This document shows positions 1-11,120 of a DNA stretch of 64,000 bases, one piece after another. The DNA comes from Capitulum mitella (taxonomy: Eukaryota; Arthropoda; Thecostraca; Pollicipedomorpha; Pollicipedidae). How positions within the stretch are numbered: position 1 is the stretch's first letter; the number at the start of each line of letters is the position of its first letter. The stretch lies in contig CP099849.1 in assembly GCA_030062745.1 (NCBI GenBank), positions 13,862,144 through 13,926,143 on the forward strand, in the 5' to 3' direction. A program made the position numbers and the translations under genes. Below the pieces are notes generated by a model, which was given only the letters and a program-made list of their open reading frames with translations, was not told the DNA's origin and ran no database searches.

Positions 1-738
1 AGTAAAGTAAAGCTTAAAGCGATATAGGTGAAGAATGCGGCATTAAAAAATCAAGCCCAAATTTACCAGCTCCAACTCATTACGAAAAATTATGTCATGC
101 TTGACAAAAAAGCAACACTAACAACGGTATGAAATGCACAGAACAAAACTTCACTTTTTTATGCATAACCCTTCTGAACATGGCGTTGCTGGCACACAGC
201 AAATACACATCCGAACGCCCACAATTATCTTGCGCCATTGTGGCACGGCTGCAGAGCATGGTCGGTGAGCTCGGTTTCAGCAAATTTGCAAACTGGGATA
301 AACGTAATCGGTTGGGTCGCCGGGGTCCCCTGGGCTTCCGGCCAGCCCAGGACCCTTACTCGCCCGAGACTCCTTTTCTGAGCTACCGTGGCCGTGGCCA
401 GCACAATCCCGGAACGTCTGGCTACCGATGACTTGGGTTCGAGCCTTTTTTCGACATGTCGGCCTGTGCCCCTTACTGCCGGGACACAGGGTCTTACAGC
501 CATCCACGGTTCATTATCACAGTAGCACAGCCCAAGTGCGGACAGCACCCTGCCGCTGCTTGTCATTCGCGGGGAAAGTTCGTTTTTTTGAATGCGTATG
601 CTGTAATAATTCGCATAGTTTCCTTCCATCCCGTAAATCGTAAACGGACAATTTTGTCGCCACTGTCATCAGCTGTTATCGAGCTACTTCGTGCGAAAAC
701 GAGGCCACAAGTCCCAGCCTCCATGCCCGCGAGGTTAT
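1..738. other. Unassigned sequence
   Basis: Short open frames occur on both strands but none carries a motif I recognise, and opposite-strand frames overlap freely, as expected by chance. No repeat shared with the rest of the window was noticed. Confidence 0.4.
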
Positions 739-754
739 ACACACACACATATAT

Positions 755-805
<51 letters not shown>

Positions 806-812
806 TATATAG
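739..812. repeat. CA/TA microsatellite
   Basis: A short run of CA dinucleotides passes into a long run of TA with a few CA interruptions. Open frames reading YIYIYI across it are products of the dinucleotide repeat and are not genes. Confidence 0.95.
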
Positions 813-1440
813 GGTGTGGGTGTGTTCGTGTATCGCGGTAGGACATTTTCCTTTAGGTTTGTCTTGTTATAAGCGGCTGCAACGTTAGCTTTTACCAGCT
901 TCCACATCGTGTTTTTTTTTTCGGTGGAGCGAACTGTCGTCTTTAGTTCGGTCATTGACCGGAATATCAGGGTCACAAGAGAGCTAATTTATTGAAGCTT
1001 CGAAAAAGTTCATTTCTCATCTTCAGAATGTGTTACAAAAGACAGTCATCGAGAGGCTACGATTTGCGTTTTAACGGTTCCCGACGAGGTCATGCGTGTG
1101 AAGTTTTATTCTCTGTTCACATAAAAATTAAATTACTTAAGTAGTTAGAACCAGGAAAAAGGATTTTAAAAACACTGCCTTTTTCACATTCCATCCATCA
1201 TTCATTCATTTAAAATTCCCTCGAGCGCCGCCTAGCGCAACGCATCAGCAAGTTCCCCAAGTATATCATGGCACGTCGCCCATTTTCCAAAGTTATGTAA
1301 ACCTTCCACCAGCTCCCCTGCGCAGATGAAGAAGACACGAAAGGTGTTAGTGCCGTTTGTGCAGCGCTTACAGCTGCGGTTTGGGAGGGTGATGTCTCAG
1401 GAACGTGAGGGATGTACTCACAGCAGTCCTCACTGAATGG
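813..1440. other. Unassigned, possible 3' flank of the Ty3 relic
   Basis: No gene seen. Sequence from about 1440 upward translates on the minus strand into a stop-ridden integrase tail, so this stretch may hold the untranslated or LTR region of that element, but no LTR pair could be identified. Confidence 0.3.
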
Positions 1441-1559
1441 GCAGGAAGTACGCCGACTTGATGACGATTGGTCATGAGCTATTGGATGCCCAGAATGGCT
1501 GACTCAGTATGTTAATGGTCATCTTTTGCATCTATATGTCCCACCGTCGCCGGTTTTCA

Positions 1560-2470
1560 CGTGGTACGACCGGTTTTCCAGGTTCTCGTTGATGATCTCT
1601 GGCCTCCGTCTCTTCTTTCCTGGAACTGGTGCCATATAAACGGCATCACCTTTATTTAGTGTATATTATCTTTGGCTCCTGTATTGTAGAACGTCCTTTG
1701 CTTGTCCTGCCGTTCAGCCAGCCAGGAAGGACATCTTGTGGTACTTCTGGAACCAGGAGACGGCTGGAGACGTGAAGGAGGGTTCTCGTTCGTCAACCGA
1801 GCAGTAGCTGAGCCCGAGAGCTTCCGATCCCTTCGGAAGGGGTGTTGCGCCAGTCGAGGAGTGCAAGGTATGAATCACGATTATCTTTCTGTGCCTTGGC
1901 CATCACTTCTTTAATATCTTCACGGCACTCTGCTTTACCTTTGGATTGTGGGTATCCTGGTAAGCTGGTAGCGCGCTGAAGCTCAAATTTGCGGGCTGAC
2001 ATTTTGAACTCATAAGAGTTGAACGGAGGGCCATTGTCCGTCATGAGTTGGTTGGAGTATGCCGTGTCAAGTCATCTGTTGTTTTTTTCAGCAACCATCA
2101 CCTCATCGGCTGTCTCGCTGAATACTGTGTCGCACTCACTGAAGTCAGACTACCTGTTAGTTGTGAACAGATACGCCAGAACTTGGAAATGTATGAGGCC
2201 GCAGGATATGCTTTTCCATGGACCCATGCGGGACTCTGTGTGACTGAAGAATCTCCTTTTGCCGTTTCTGTCCGTGCGCCATACATGTAGCACTTCTTGA
2301 GATGTATTCTTGCAGTCCCTGGTTCATACCTGGCCATGGGATAGCTTTGCAGGCCTCACGAAAATATTCCTATTGTCCATTGTGTGATGAGTAAACCCTT
2401 TCTTTAAGGTTCCCTCTAGGCCTTTCCTCTGGAACTAGCAGTCTTTACCTTTTAAATACAAGCCCTTCTT
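1560..2470 (-). pseudogene. Ty3/gypsy integrase relic (element 1)
   Basis: The minus strand encodes a broken integrase, the enzyme that joins retrotransposon DNA to the chromosome. The open part (2044-1793) begins with TDNGPPF, containing the second catalytic Asp, and reaches the glutamate of SKGKAE exactly 35 residues later, which is the D-35-E spacing of the family. It continues through the DWRNTPS and AQLLLG motifs of Ty3 integrases. Upstream (2470-2050) the zinc-binding and first-Asp regions are recognisable only across several stops. Downstream the frame decays after LLLG. It follows the RNase H relic in normal pol order. The style resembles the K02A2.6-like Ty3 pols common in invertebrates, named from memory. 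It cannot make an active enzyme. Confidence 0.8.
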
Positions 2471-3195
2471 TCAGCGACAGTTCATCTTTGAATCCATGGT
2501 AAGTTCCCAGTTCAATGGTTTCAACCTTCTTGTTTTTGGCCAGCCATCTATGATCGTCCTTTCTAACTCATTCATTAATTTGCCTCCCAGTGTAGCTTGT
2601 CGTTTCATATCATCCGTCTTACCGCCAACCAGTAGATGTTCCAGTGGGCTCATACGCCTGACTTCAATTTGGTCATCTGATACATCATCGACGACCGTAC
2701 AAACCTGCTCCTTGGGTCGTTCGAGCTCCGTCTTGCTCTCATGTGCAGGATTAAGCGTGTCAGGCAAATACATTTCTTTGCTTCTCTTATGGAGCACCTC
2801 AGAGTCAAATTTCTGCACATTATTCATCATTCTCTGTAGTTGTTTGTTGGTACTGTTGGTACTGGTGTTGGTCATGAGATCTTCTCGGAGTATGGCTCTC
2901 GACGGTTTGCGGTCTGATCCTATCTTTGATCAATCAACCCCTTTCCGAGAATGTAGCGCTGGAACTTGTTGAGGTCGTATACGATCGCTAGCATTTCTGC
3001 CTCTATTTGAGCACGATTTTTCTCCGCGTCATTTATGGCCCTAGATGCATATGCTACAGGCTGGTCATTCTGCTCCAGGCAAGCAACTAGGCTGTTGTGT
3101 GAAGCATCCATTTTGATGGCTACGTGCTCCTCCACACAAAGTATTTCAGGTCTGGAGAACTCGTTTTTATTTTCTTGATCTGTTCCACTGCTCAT
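2471..3195 (-). pseudogene. Ty3/gypsy RNase H and connector relic (element 1)
   Basis: The first block (3195-2920) reads AIKMDAS, then QPVAYASRAI, then AEMLAIVYDLNKFQRYI. These are the usual landmarks of the Ty3 RNase H domain, which degrades the RNA strand during reverse transcription. After a break, 2875-2471 reads QRMMNNVQKFDSEVLHKRSKEMYLPDTLN, the end of the domain, followed by the acidic connector and an IDGWPKTR motif that leads into the integrase. A stop and frame change near 2900 and later stops break the coding. The upstream edge coincides with foreign sequence separating it from the reverse transcriptase. Confidence 0.8.
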
Positions 3196-3199
3196 CCGT

Positions 3200-3880
3200 G
3201 AACTTTCTGCTCATAAAAGCAACAGTTCTGCTTCTTCAGGAGGGCTCTGAGTGGGGCCGAAACCTCCGCCAGCTTTGGACCGAATCGCTGCAGATAGTTC
3301 ATCAACCGCAGTCCCAATCTCGACTCCTTGTCGGTCTAGCGAGGCTGGAATCTTTTTAATATCTTGTATTACACATGTGCATCCTCGTGGAATCGGGGCT
3401 ATTACGCACATGGAAAAAAACAGCATGATGACAAAAGGAAAGACAAATATATAAACGAGATGAAGGCGCCGTAAAGAGTCAGCATAGGGCATGGGGATAA
3501 GGGTTGGGGATATGGGAGAGGGTGCCCACCCGAATGCGGCGTTCGGGAAAACCGCGCTGCGCTCAGGCATGGGACACCTGCTGAAAGAAAGATAGCGATA
3601 AGGATACCACAAAAATTTCAATGAAATCACTTCAGTCGTTCCGGCGCTGCGTTCGATACAAGGACTCCAATGGAAGGATAAAGGGTGAAGGACTGTGAAG
3701 GGGAGGGAAAGCTTAGGTGCGCAGACGAAACACGAAAAATCTAACAAGTAAGGGTGTAAAACTCGTTTCGGTCGTTTGCAGCACAAATGTCAGTTTATAT
3801 CATCATAATTTTGCGTCTTGTGTGTAACATCTTCCAGTACCTTGCGTCTTGATTTACCTGCAATGACGGTGACAATATGA
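3200..3880. mobile_element. Probable insertion splitting element 1 pol
   Basis: Between the end of the reverse transcriptase fragment and the start of RNase H there are roughly 700 bases, whereas the family normally has about 90 residues (270 bases) there. The extra sequence includes a 191-codon minus-strand frame (3786-3211) with hydrophobic stretches that match nothing I know. No clear terminal repeats or target duplications were found, so an insertion is inferred from the spacing alone. Confidence 0.4.
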
Positions 3881-3884
3881 TGGT

Positions 3885-4515
3885 GACAGTGGCGTTGACA
3901 GTGATAATAGCACGTATCTTGTCGGGATCGAATTTCAGTCCTTTGGCTGTGAAAATGTGACCCATGTATTTCACTGCTTTTTAAAGCAACTTCATCTTCT
4001 CAAAGTTTGACCTGAGGCCAGTTTTTCCGCATCGTTTTAATGGGCTTTCAGCTTGTGGTCATGATGCTTTACATCCGCGTATGTTGGTCCGACGCCATAT
4101 ATCACGATACCGTCTACTACAGCTCGAACTTCTTTGAGACCTTCAAGCGTTAGATTTAGTCTCCTTTGCGATTATTCAGACGCGATACAGGTGAAGAATG
4201 GGAGACGTTGCCAGCGATACCTGCCCCACGGAGTAGCAAAGATGGTCATGTAGCTGCTGTCTTCACCCAGCTCGACATGCCAATATCCACTCCTCGCAAC
4301 GCAGACAATGAAGATTTTGGCCTGTGACAGTGGGGGGGGGGGAGGCAGGACATAGTAGTTGCGTTTTATGGCTCTGTTGAGACGTTTGGGATCGATGGAG
4401 ATCCGAATGCTGTTGTTTGGTTTTCTGACTATGACCATCGCTGAGGTCCAGTCAGTTGGCTGAAACATAGGTACGATTATGCCTTCCTTAGTGACACGAT
4501 CCAACTCGGCTTTAC
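3885..4515 (-). pseudogene. Ty3/gypsy reverse transcriptase relic (element 1)
   Basis: The minus strand reads a reverse transcriptase domain in order: EGIIVPMFQPTDW, then VIVRKPNNSIRISIDPKRLN, then GYWHVELGEDSSYMTIFATP with GRYRWQRLPF. A stop and frame change follow, then AVVDGIVIYG, where the family has a YxDD-type catalytic box. A distorted LKLKA/YMGH region near 3960 ends the fragment. The catalytic box is altered and stops occur, so it is dead. The 5' edge at 4515 abuts the terminal motif of a family A repeat, so that repeat probably interrupted or replaced the upstream part (gag, protease, 5' LTR). Confidence 0.8.
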
Positions 4516-5020
4516 CCCTGTCCCCGGAGCTCTAGACGGTATGGCCGATTCCCGGCAGGGGGGGGGCGGATTCGGCCCCCCTTAGGATCTAGAGAACTAC
4601 AAATCCGATTTCATCGCAACAAACGACAATCGATTTGCCATGACATAAACTACATTTTTTAAAAAAAGAAACTTTCAAAATTTTGAAAGGGGTGGATACA
4701 GGGGACAAAAATATCAAAATGAGGGTACTTTTAGATTTCTTATAACTCCGTTGTTTATGGATCGATTTCGATGAAATTGACATGGATCGAGAGATTATGA
4801 ATGGGACATTCCTCATTGGCACACACATTTGAAATTTTGAGAAAATTAATAGCCGTTCACAGGTTTTCAAAAAAGGGGGTTAGTTTTTTCAACAAATGGA
4901 TGATCAAAAAAGTTAAAAGCACTTTTTTGGCTTCTGTTAGACATGTTATGCTAAAGAAGTACAAATGGTATTACAATGTTGGTATAATGTTAGCATAGGC
5001 GGTGCGAGGGACAAAATAGA
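4516..5020 (+). mobile_element. Family A TTAA-type repeat, copy 1 (5' part)
   Basis: It starts after TTAC with CCCTGTCCCCGGAGC, close to the family terminus, then has a G-run/C-run hairpin (about 4555-4585), the block around GATCTCGAG or its variants, an 18-base palindrome (4672-4689) and the conserved block ending GTTGTTTATGG. Similarity to the reference copy at 20672 stops near 5020, where the sequence changes to a different repeat. Confidence 0.75.
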
Positions 5021-5029
5021 ATCCGGAAT

Positions 5030-6505
5030 AGGTCCCAAACGGTGCTGCGTAGCTACTCCCAATTTGATTCAGCTGCGCAAAACTGGATAGCGGAATTTCT
5101 GGTGTTAAAAAATATTAACGTCTTTCAGGATCATCATGTTAAAGCGGTTCAAAGTGAGGCCATGATTTTCAAAAATGTTGATTTTTGAGGTAAACTTCAA
5201 ACTTCTGCCCCAAATATAGTTCTAAAGGCAGACTTTCAAACATTTTATGGTGTACAGATCACCGACTGGAAAAAATACGGAAATAGCTTGATTGCTGTGA
5301 GGTCAACTCACGAGGTCAGATCGAGGCCAAAGGTAAAAAATTATTTCCAGATGTAGAACTCTTGCGAATCATCTCAGCCAAAAACAAAAAAAAAAACGGC
5401 ACATCGGAAAAGGCCTCTTTATCATATACTGACGCACCAAGGTCCAGGTCGATATCAGATCAGGTCACGAAGAAATCAGCAAGAATGTGTACGCGCGTAC
5501 CGTTTTCGCTAGAGGCCAAACAATGAAACGCCACCAGCTTGTTGCTCAGAGCCTAATTCAGCGCCAAAATGGTGCAAAACAATGTCAGAGACGTTTTAAC
5601 ACATATTCCGATGGTTCTGATCTCTTCCAGGGCATTTCTGGTCACCGATCCGCGACGGACTTTATTGATATTGGTACACCCGTTTCTGCAACAACTTGCC
5701 ATCTATGTTTTTTACGGTGATTTACAATTCAGCGCCCAAAATTACCTAAGCATGGCAAACGTTGGGGTAAATGGGTGTCAAAAACAAATGGATCAGATGG
5801 GTTTTACCTTCGGTCTTACATTCCGTGCCCGTGTACTACTCTGACGAAGTCGGAGGACGCATTGAGTACCACTGTTAAATCTCTAGTGGTAAAATTGCAC
5901 CGGATGACGGAAGTTGGCTCTGTGGAGCTCCTATCTGCGATTTTCGTTTTTTTAGGTCACTTCAGGTCAGTGACCTAGGTTGGCCTCAGATGACCCTGAG
6001 TGGCCTTGGCGCCAAAATGTGAATTATGAGATGTTTTTGGGTGCCATATTCGAATTCGGCGCCAGAACGTGCCCCGAGACACCACCAAATAAGATATATG
6101 GCATTTCGTGAAATTCTAACCATTTGGCTTAAGTTGTGCTGAAGCACTTACTTAAGCATAAATACTGATCCAAACATTTCCAATCATATACCAACTATTG
6201 CAATTTTGCGTGGTCTGCAAAAATGGCCCCATACTTCTTCGCGCTGTGACGAACGGTTTTCGCGGTACAAGCGAAAGTCTGGCGGGCTGCACCAAATTTG
6301 ACCCTCTTTGACCTCATTTGACCTTGAATCGCAATCCAGAAACATCAAACTTTTACACAGAAAATTTCGTTTAAGGCTGCATCTACGTTGTAAATTGGCG
6401 GATTAGATTTTAGTCTTAGTTTTCAGGTTTTTTTCAAGTTTCTCCCCGATGGCTTTCAAGATCTTAGGGGAAGGGGTCAAACTGACCCCCCAACAAAGCG
6501 CGTCG
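5030..6505 (+). mobile_element. Dispersed repeat family D, copy 1
   Basis: The last part (about 5940-6420) is similar to 35880-36400, including a shared block ending in AATTTGACC and TTTTGACCTTGA. The 3' end carries a GGGGTCA/TGACCCC hairpin (about 6474-6490), like the hairpins in families A to C. It follows the family A head without a visible gap, so 4516-6505 may be one composite element of about 2 kb. It holds several AGGTCA hexamers and no recognisable coding. Confidence 0.5.
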
Positions 6506-7014
6506 TATTTGACAGGTCACCCGTGCACTTGTACGTGAAAGCTGGCCAAAACGAAACTGTAACCTCGTTGCACTATTCACCTCTGTCGGACTCAATGTTG
6601 CGCTCTGACACGCTGTGGTAACGGCTACGACTGCCATCTACCTGCAGGCGGCATGGCGGACTACTCAGACGACTAGAATGTCGGAGCTTCGTGGCTTTCT
6701 CGCGGTCCTCCGTCATAACCTCTGTGCCTGATGTAATAATGTCCGTGCCTGAGTACTCCTCTGAACCCGCGTCGTCTACGTTACCGTCTGAGTCTCAGGA
6801 TAGCGGCCCAATTGGGGTCAGTACCAGGTAACTGTAATGCCGTATCTTTGGTTTCCCGGCAGTATCTCTTTTCGAGCATAAACGACAGGCTCATCCGTCC
6901 CCCCCCCCCACTCCGGCAAACGTCGACGGCCCGGTGGCGCCGGAACATGCGCGGGACAGCTTACCCCCCCGTGACTACCCTTCAATGCTATGAGTCGCAA
7001 CCGGAGAAGATCGC
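6506..7014. other. Unassigned, possibly 3' end of Ty3 element 2
   Basis: The minus-strand translation contains a basic patch (REKATKLRHSSRL) that could be the tail of a Ty3 integrase. No LTR was identified. A run of ten C bases lies at 6901-6910. Confidence 0.25.
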
Positions 7015-7998
7015 CTACCTCATAACACTGATCCCGGGACATTGTGCCGGCGTTGCGATCGGTCTGTACAGCGCGGCCATTGTCACAGGCAGCCTGCCAC
7101 AGTTCCTGTAAGTCGGAGTTGTGTCACTCTGGGTTGGAGGCTGATGACATGCTGACCGCCTCGGGCGCCACAGTCTCTGGACGCCGTGGTTCACGAACGC
7201 AAACGACAAATGAAGGGTGAACACCCGGTTGAAGTATCCCGTGAGGTATTATGGCCAAACTGCACTTCGGCCAGTTTGTTAAGCCATACGTTGACATCGT
7301 TATTGTACACAAACACCTGATGTTTGCCAGCAATTGCATCTGGCGTTAAATCCGGCCCTGTGACTCCGCACAGAGAGGCACCCCTCCCCTCACGCCTGCA
7401 TTGCACCAATAGGTTTACAAAGCAAACGGAAGGCCTCTTCGGTGAAACCAGTCCCGTTGTCGGACGAAATTTCTTGGGGGATGTCGAAATGGCATAATCA
7501 GTGTTCGTACAGAAGACGAACCGCGGTTACCGCCCGACAGTCCTCTGCCGGGAGCAGGAGCAGGAATCGACTGAAAACTTTCTGCTCCTGAAGGACGCTT
7601 CTGTATCCGTGACGGTCGCAGGGTGGGAATAAACCCCCAGAAATCTACCTGAACCGTGGCCATCGGTCGGGCCGGTATTTTGGTTGACTGTGTCGGGGTC
7701 GGACCCATTCGTTTTCTCGTCTTATTAGTGTCGCATTTGTAATAATTAGTGCCGCATTTGTAACACCCACTAACGTATCTGGCGACGTGACATCTTCGGC
7801 CACCAAAATGTTCTGTGAGCGCGGGCCCATGTCCGGTCTCGGCCCATGTGACCGCTCAGGGGCGCATCGTGAATCATGTAAGTGCAGTGTTCCGCAGACT
7901 ACTTGGAACGACCACCTGCCAACGCTCACCATGGTTGAACTCGTACCGCAGGACACCGTCACGGCATACAGCCAAACGGCTGCCATACTTATACACAT
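7015..7998 (-). pseudogene. Ty3/gypsy integrase relic (element 2)
   Basis: Read on the minus strand, this is an integrase broken across at least three frames. The start (7998-7700) holds a degenerate zinc-binding region and TRKRMGPTPTQ. The core begins with MATVQVDFWG, holding the first catalytic Asp. After a frame change it continues LPAEDCRAVTAVRLLYEH, then SSDNGTGFTEEAFRLLCK with the second Asp. The end reads AEVQFGHNTSRDTSTGCSPF, the typical exit from the core. It differs clearly from element 1 (DNGTGF here, DNGPPF there), so two Ty3 lineages are present. It follows its own RNase H relic. Confidence 0.78.
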
Positions 7999-8203
7999 TT
8001 TAGACCGCTTCTGGTGCGCAAGGGCAGAGGCTCTCCAGAATAAGAGCCGTGCGCAAGAGGGACACCAACGGGTCGATCTATTGATCCCACCTGAGGAAGT
8101 CAGCGCTAAACGCTAAACGCCATGACAGATGTGGGTGGGGCTAACCTTGAACCGCCTGGGACACTTTCGCGGCCACCTTGCCCGCAGGCTCCACGCGGAA
8201 TAG

Positions 8204-8650
8204 TCATTTCTGCGCTTTTACCTGCCTTGTGAATGGAACGGATTTCAAACTGCTGGTCAACCGATCCAGACGCCCTTTAACTTCGTGGGGATCAAGAGAG
8301 TTCAGCCAACAAAGCACCTGATGGTTAGTTGTCACATCCAACGGTCCATTGATCACATATATGATAAACCGTTTCACTCCTAATACCACGCCCAGCAGCT
8401 CCTTCTCGGTAGTCGAATAATTCCGTTCTGACCAGGACAGCGCATAGTGGGGAAACCCGACTGGTTTCATTGTCGTTTCTGCGCCGGGGAGTCGCGGTTT
8501 CCGACACATCTGTGACCGCTTGTTGAAGTCCGGAATGTGCAGTGCCACAGTGTTTGCAATGTCCTGCTTTATCTGGGCAGGAACAGGGGCGACGGAACCT
8601 GTGGGGTGCTGGGCCGTTGCGTCCTCTCGTTCGTGGGGAGGGGGCGTCAC
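8204..8650 (-). pseudogene. Ty3/gypsy RNase H relic (element 2)
   Basis: The minus strand reads LSWSERNYSTTEKELLGVVLGVKRF, then VTTNHQVLCWLNSLDPHEVKGRLDRLTSSL, the classic Ty3 RNase H sequence ending with the substrate-handle region. About 150 residues are open from 8650 to 8204, but the N-terminal 60 look unrelated and the conserved part starts near 8470. Stops and unreadable sequence join it to the integrase at 7998. No reverse transcriptase for this element lies upstream at 8650-9250, so the copy is truncated or interrupted there. Confidence 0.8.
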
Positions 8651-9250
8651 GCCCCTTCGACAGAACTCACTTCAAGAATTTTATTTTGCTGAGAGCACCA
8701 TGCATAAAAATATGTCATGGCAATGGCTTGGAAATTCCGAAGAGCCGAAATGGACGGTCGCGCATACATCCGCGGAAGCGGCGGCAGTCGCAGCTGGCAC
8801 CAGCCGAGGGGCTCCCCGGAGACGCGGAGGTCACGACATTAGCATTCATCAAGGTTAAGGTGGACATCGACGTCGGGCGGGACGACTTAGGCATGACAAA
8901 CATCCCCGTTGCACTGAAAGCCTGGCGCGGCCGAAAGATAACCTTCTGATTCGTTCGTTCCGGAGCGTCATCGGTACAAAATCGCATCTTTACGGGTTGC
9001 ATCCCGAAGCGAGGTGAAAACGCTCGGGCACATATGACGAAACTGTTTGTTAATTAAACAATCGTCCAACAGCAACGGGAAATTTTCAAGACAGTACTGA
9101 GCCTTAAGCGAGCCGGGAAAATCTATAGAGCAGTCAAAAGGATGGGCGATGTGTGGGTTAAGCAGAAGAGGTACGGAATAAATGTTCTTGTTGTGATAGC
9201 CCATTATGCGGCCGCCGTCTTCGGGGACGTTGCCATGGAGATGCAAGCAC
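8651..9250. other. Unassigned sequence between Ty3 fragments
   Basis: No motif was recognised on either strand. At 8635-8657 there is a hairpin of the form AGGGGGCGTCACGCCCCT, resembling those at the ends of the TTAA-type families, but no partner end was found. Confidence 0.3.
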
Positions 9251-9254
9251 TGTA

Positions 9255-9587
9255 ATGGTGAAAGGCCGACGGCTAGCAGTCGCGCAATATACGGAGATAG
9301 AGCTAGACAGTGGCGTTCTGACTGGTGGCACCGGTCGTCCAGTAGTGTCGAACGGTGGTCTTACGTCCAACAGAGAAGTGCCGGTAACCGGTGAATGTAA
9401 TGCTGATGTGTCCCTGGCCGAATGGCGGGCGTTTGCCGACCGGTACCGGCTGGTCCGCGAAGCGAGGCGGAGGCGCGGCGTGGCCGTCTGGGCTGGGCCG
9501 GACTATCGGGCGACTGAGCTCCGTCGGCATCTCACGGGGCCCGCGGCCGAATACGGCCGTGAGGAGGTGTCTCGGGCAGCCGAGTAG
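9255..9587 (+). pseudogene. Possible gag-like fragment (Ty3 element 3)
   Basis: This 110-codon frame contains SLAEWRAFADRYRLVREARR and, about 25 residues on, ATELRRHLTGPAAEY. That pattern, a Trp-x-x-Phe segment followed by a Leu-rich segment with Gly-Pro/Ala-Ala, resembles capsid-type gag proteins of invertebrate Ty3 elements. Gag packages the element RNA. The call rests on this loose pattern and on the reverse transcriptase start that follows directly on the same strand. The frame is GC-rich compared with its surroundings. The first 40 residues match nothing I know. Confidence 0.35.
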
Positions 9588-9900
9588 GTGAACCACGACA
9601 AGATCTTGGTTGGGCTGGAGCGGAAGAGAGCACAAGGCAGATCTAATTCCTGGGACCCACCTAGTCTCAGCACGGGCCAGGCGGCTTTCCCCCAGCGCGA
9701 GGTGGAAGTACGGCAAGAGATCGAGTCACTAGAGGGAACAGGCGTGATTAGGAAATCTCAGAGTCCACGGGCAGCCCCTGTCGTCTGCGCTCGTACGGCA
9801 GATGGTAAGATCAGGCTGGCCTTTGATTAACTTCAACACCAAAAAGTGCATTCACGCGGACTTAGGCTCATTCAAAAACATTAACTTTGTTAATGACAGT
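9588..9900 (+). pseudogene. Ty3/gypsy reverse transcriptase start (element 3)
   Basis: The frame reads PQREVEVRQEIESLEGTGVIRKSQSP, then AAPVVCARTADGKIRLAFD. This is the N-terminal fingers region of Ty3 reverse transcriptase, with the usual order of a helix ending in GVI, an SP(W)A-like turn and a KDGxIRxxxD strand. It stops at 9830, and a frame change continues faintly as FNTKKCIHADLGSF before homology is lost near 9900. It lies on the opposite strand to elements 1 and 2. Gag-like sequence is followed almost at once by RT, so protease is missing, and this is an internally deleted relic. Confidence 0.65.
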
Positions 9901-10493
9901 ATCAGCTAGTGTTAATAACAGTATCAGCTCTTGCCTCTATGGCCACAATAAAGAGAAAACTAAAGGAAAAGTCACCCACTGCAGTGATACAGAACATGTC
10001 AGAGAATGTCACTGTTTAGATAAAACCGCTTGTAAATGGTTTTCAGAGTCCGAAATGTATTTTGTTTTCTACCTAAATGTCTTCGTGTCAATTTATTTAA
10101 AGAAGTAGTTCAAAAGTGTTTGTGCTTTAACTGCAAGTATTTTTCAATGGTTTTCAAATACAAGTACAATAACTGGGCACCGGCAAAAATGTCAGTCTTA
10201 GTAAGCCTCCCAATATACGGCATAGCTCTAAGTACGCTTCTGACACAGTCAAGGTATGTGAAGAATGAACTATCGCTTTACAATATCTTTTTGTCCTGTC
10301 TCAATTCCCTTTGCATGTTTAGCTTCCGTAATCCCGAAAACCGAAGTTTGTGTGATTACACGCAAATGCATTTCCAAGCCAGAATCTGTCTTTTTCCACT
10401 GAAAAACCGCATGGAAGGCTGGTCCTAAACATAACTACCTCTAGTAGATCTTGACTTCTGTGACCCATCTCACTCCGAGTCGGCGACGACTGC
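9901..10493. other. Unassigned AT-rich sequence
   Basis: No coding motif, repeat family or structured RNA was recognised. Confidence 0.4.
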
Positions 10494-11120
10494 TTAGTAA
10501 CACGTTCAGTGGAAGGGGGTTTCTCGCTAACGTGTACTGGAAGGGGGCACAAGTGCCCCCCGTCGTAACGGAAAAAGTTAGAGACATGAAATTTTATGGG
10601 TAGGATAGAGTTACAAAATTTGCATAACGTGCAGTTTTCATGACCTTAGGTCAATATCTTTGGTCAAAGGGTCAAATGGGGTCGAAAAGGTCAGCTTTGG
10701 GTACTTCCTCGGCCCGCAAAGGCCATTCCGTACGGCTTTTCGAACGGAACGGGAAAGGGTGTGTGTTTGAGCGTTAAAACGTGGAATACGACAATTTCCA
10801 TTTATTTGGCGTCTTGACTGATGATGTCGGGTTGAGGTCATGTCAGGTCTTTGACCTGTGACGTCATTTTTCACTTTTTGCCCATCAGATTTCGAGCAAC
10901 ACGGGACACTGATGTAGCTTGAGCGTAAATAAGGGCGCTAAACGCATCTTTTTGGCGTATTTTAGTCAAGATAGCCAAAATCGGTACATTTGATCATTTC
11001 TAATCTTTACTAACTTCCGCAAGGTCAAAAGAAGTGAAGTGAGGTCATTGATCTTGGATGAGGTTTTTGACCCAAGGTAAGTTTTGTCACCTGTTTGCGC
11101 TAAAGTTACTTGGTTATAAT

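Noticed and set aside
456..976. Frames reading YIYIYI on both strands
   Set aside because: They are the two translations of a TA/CA microsatellite.
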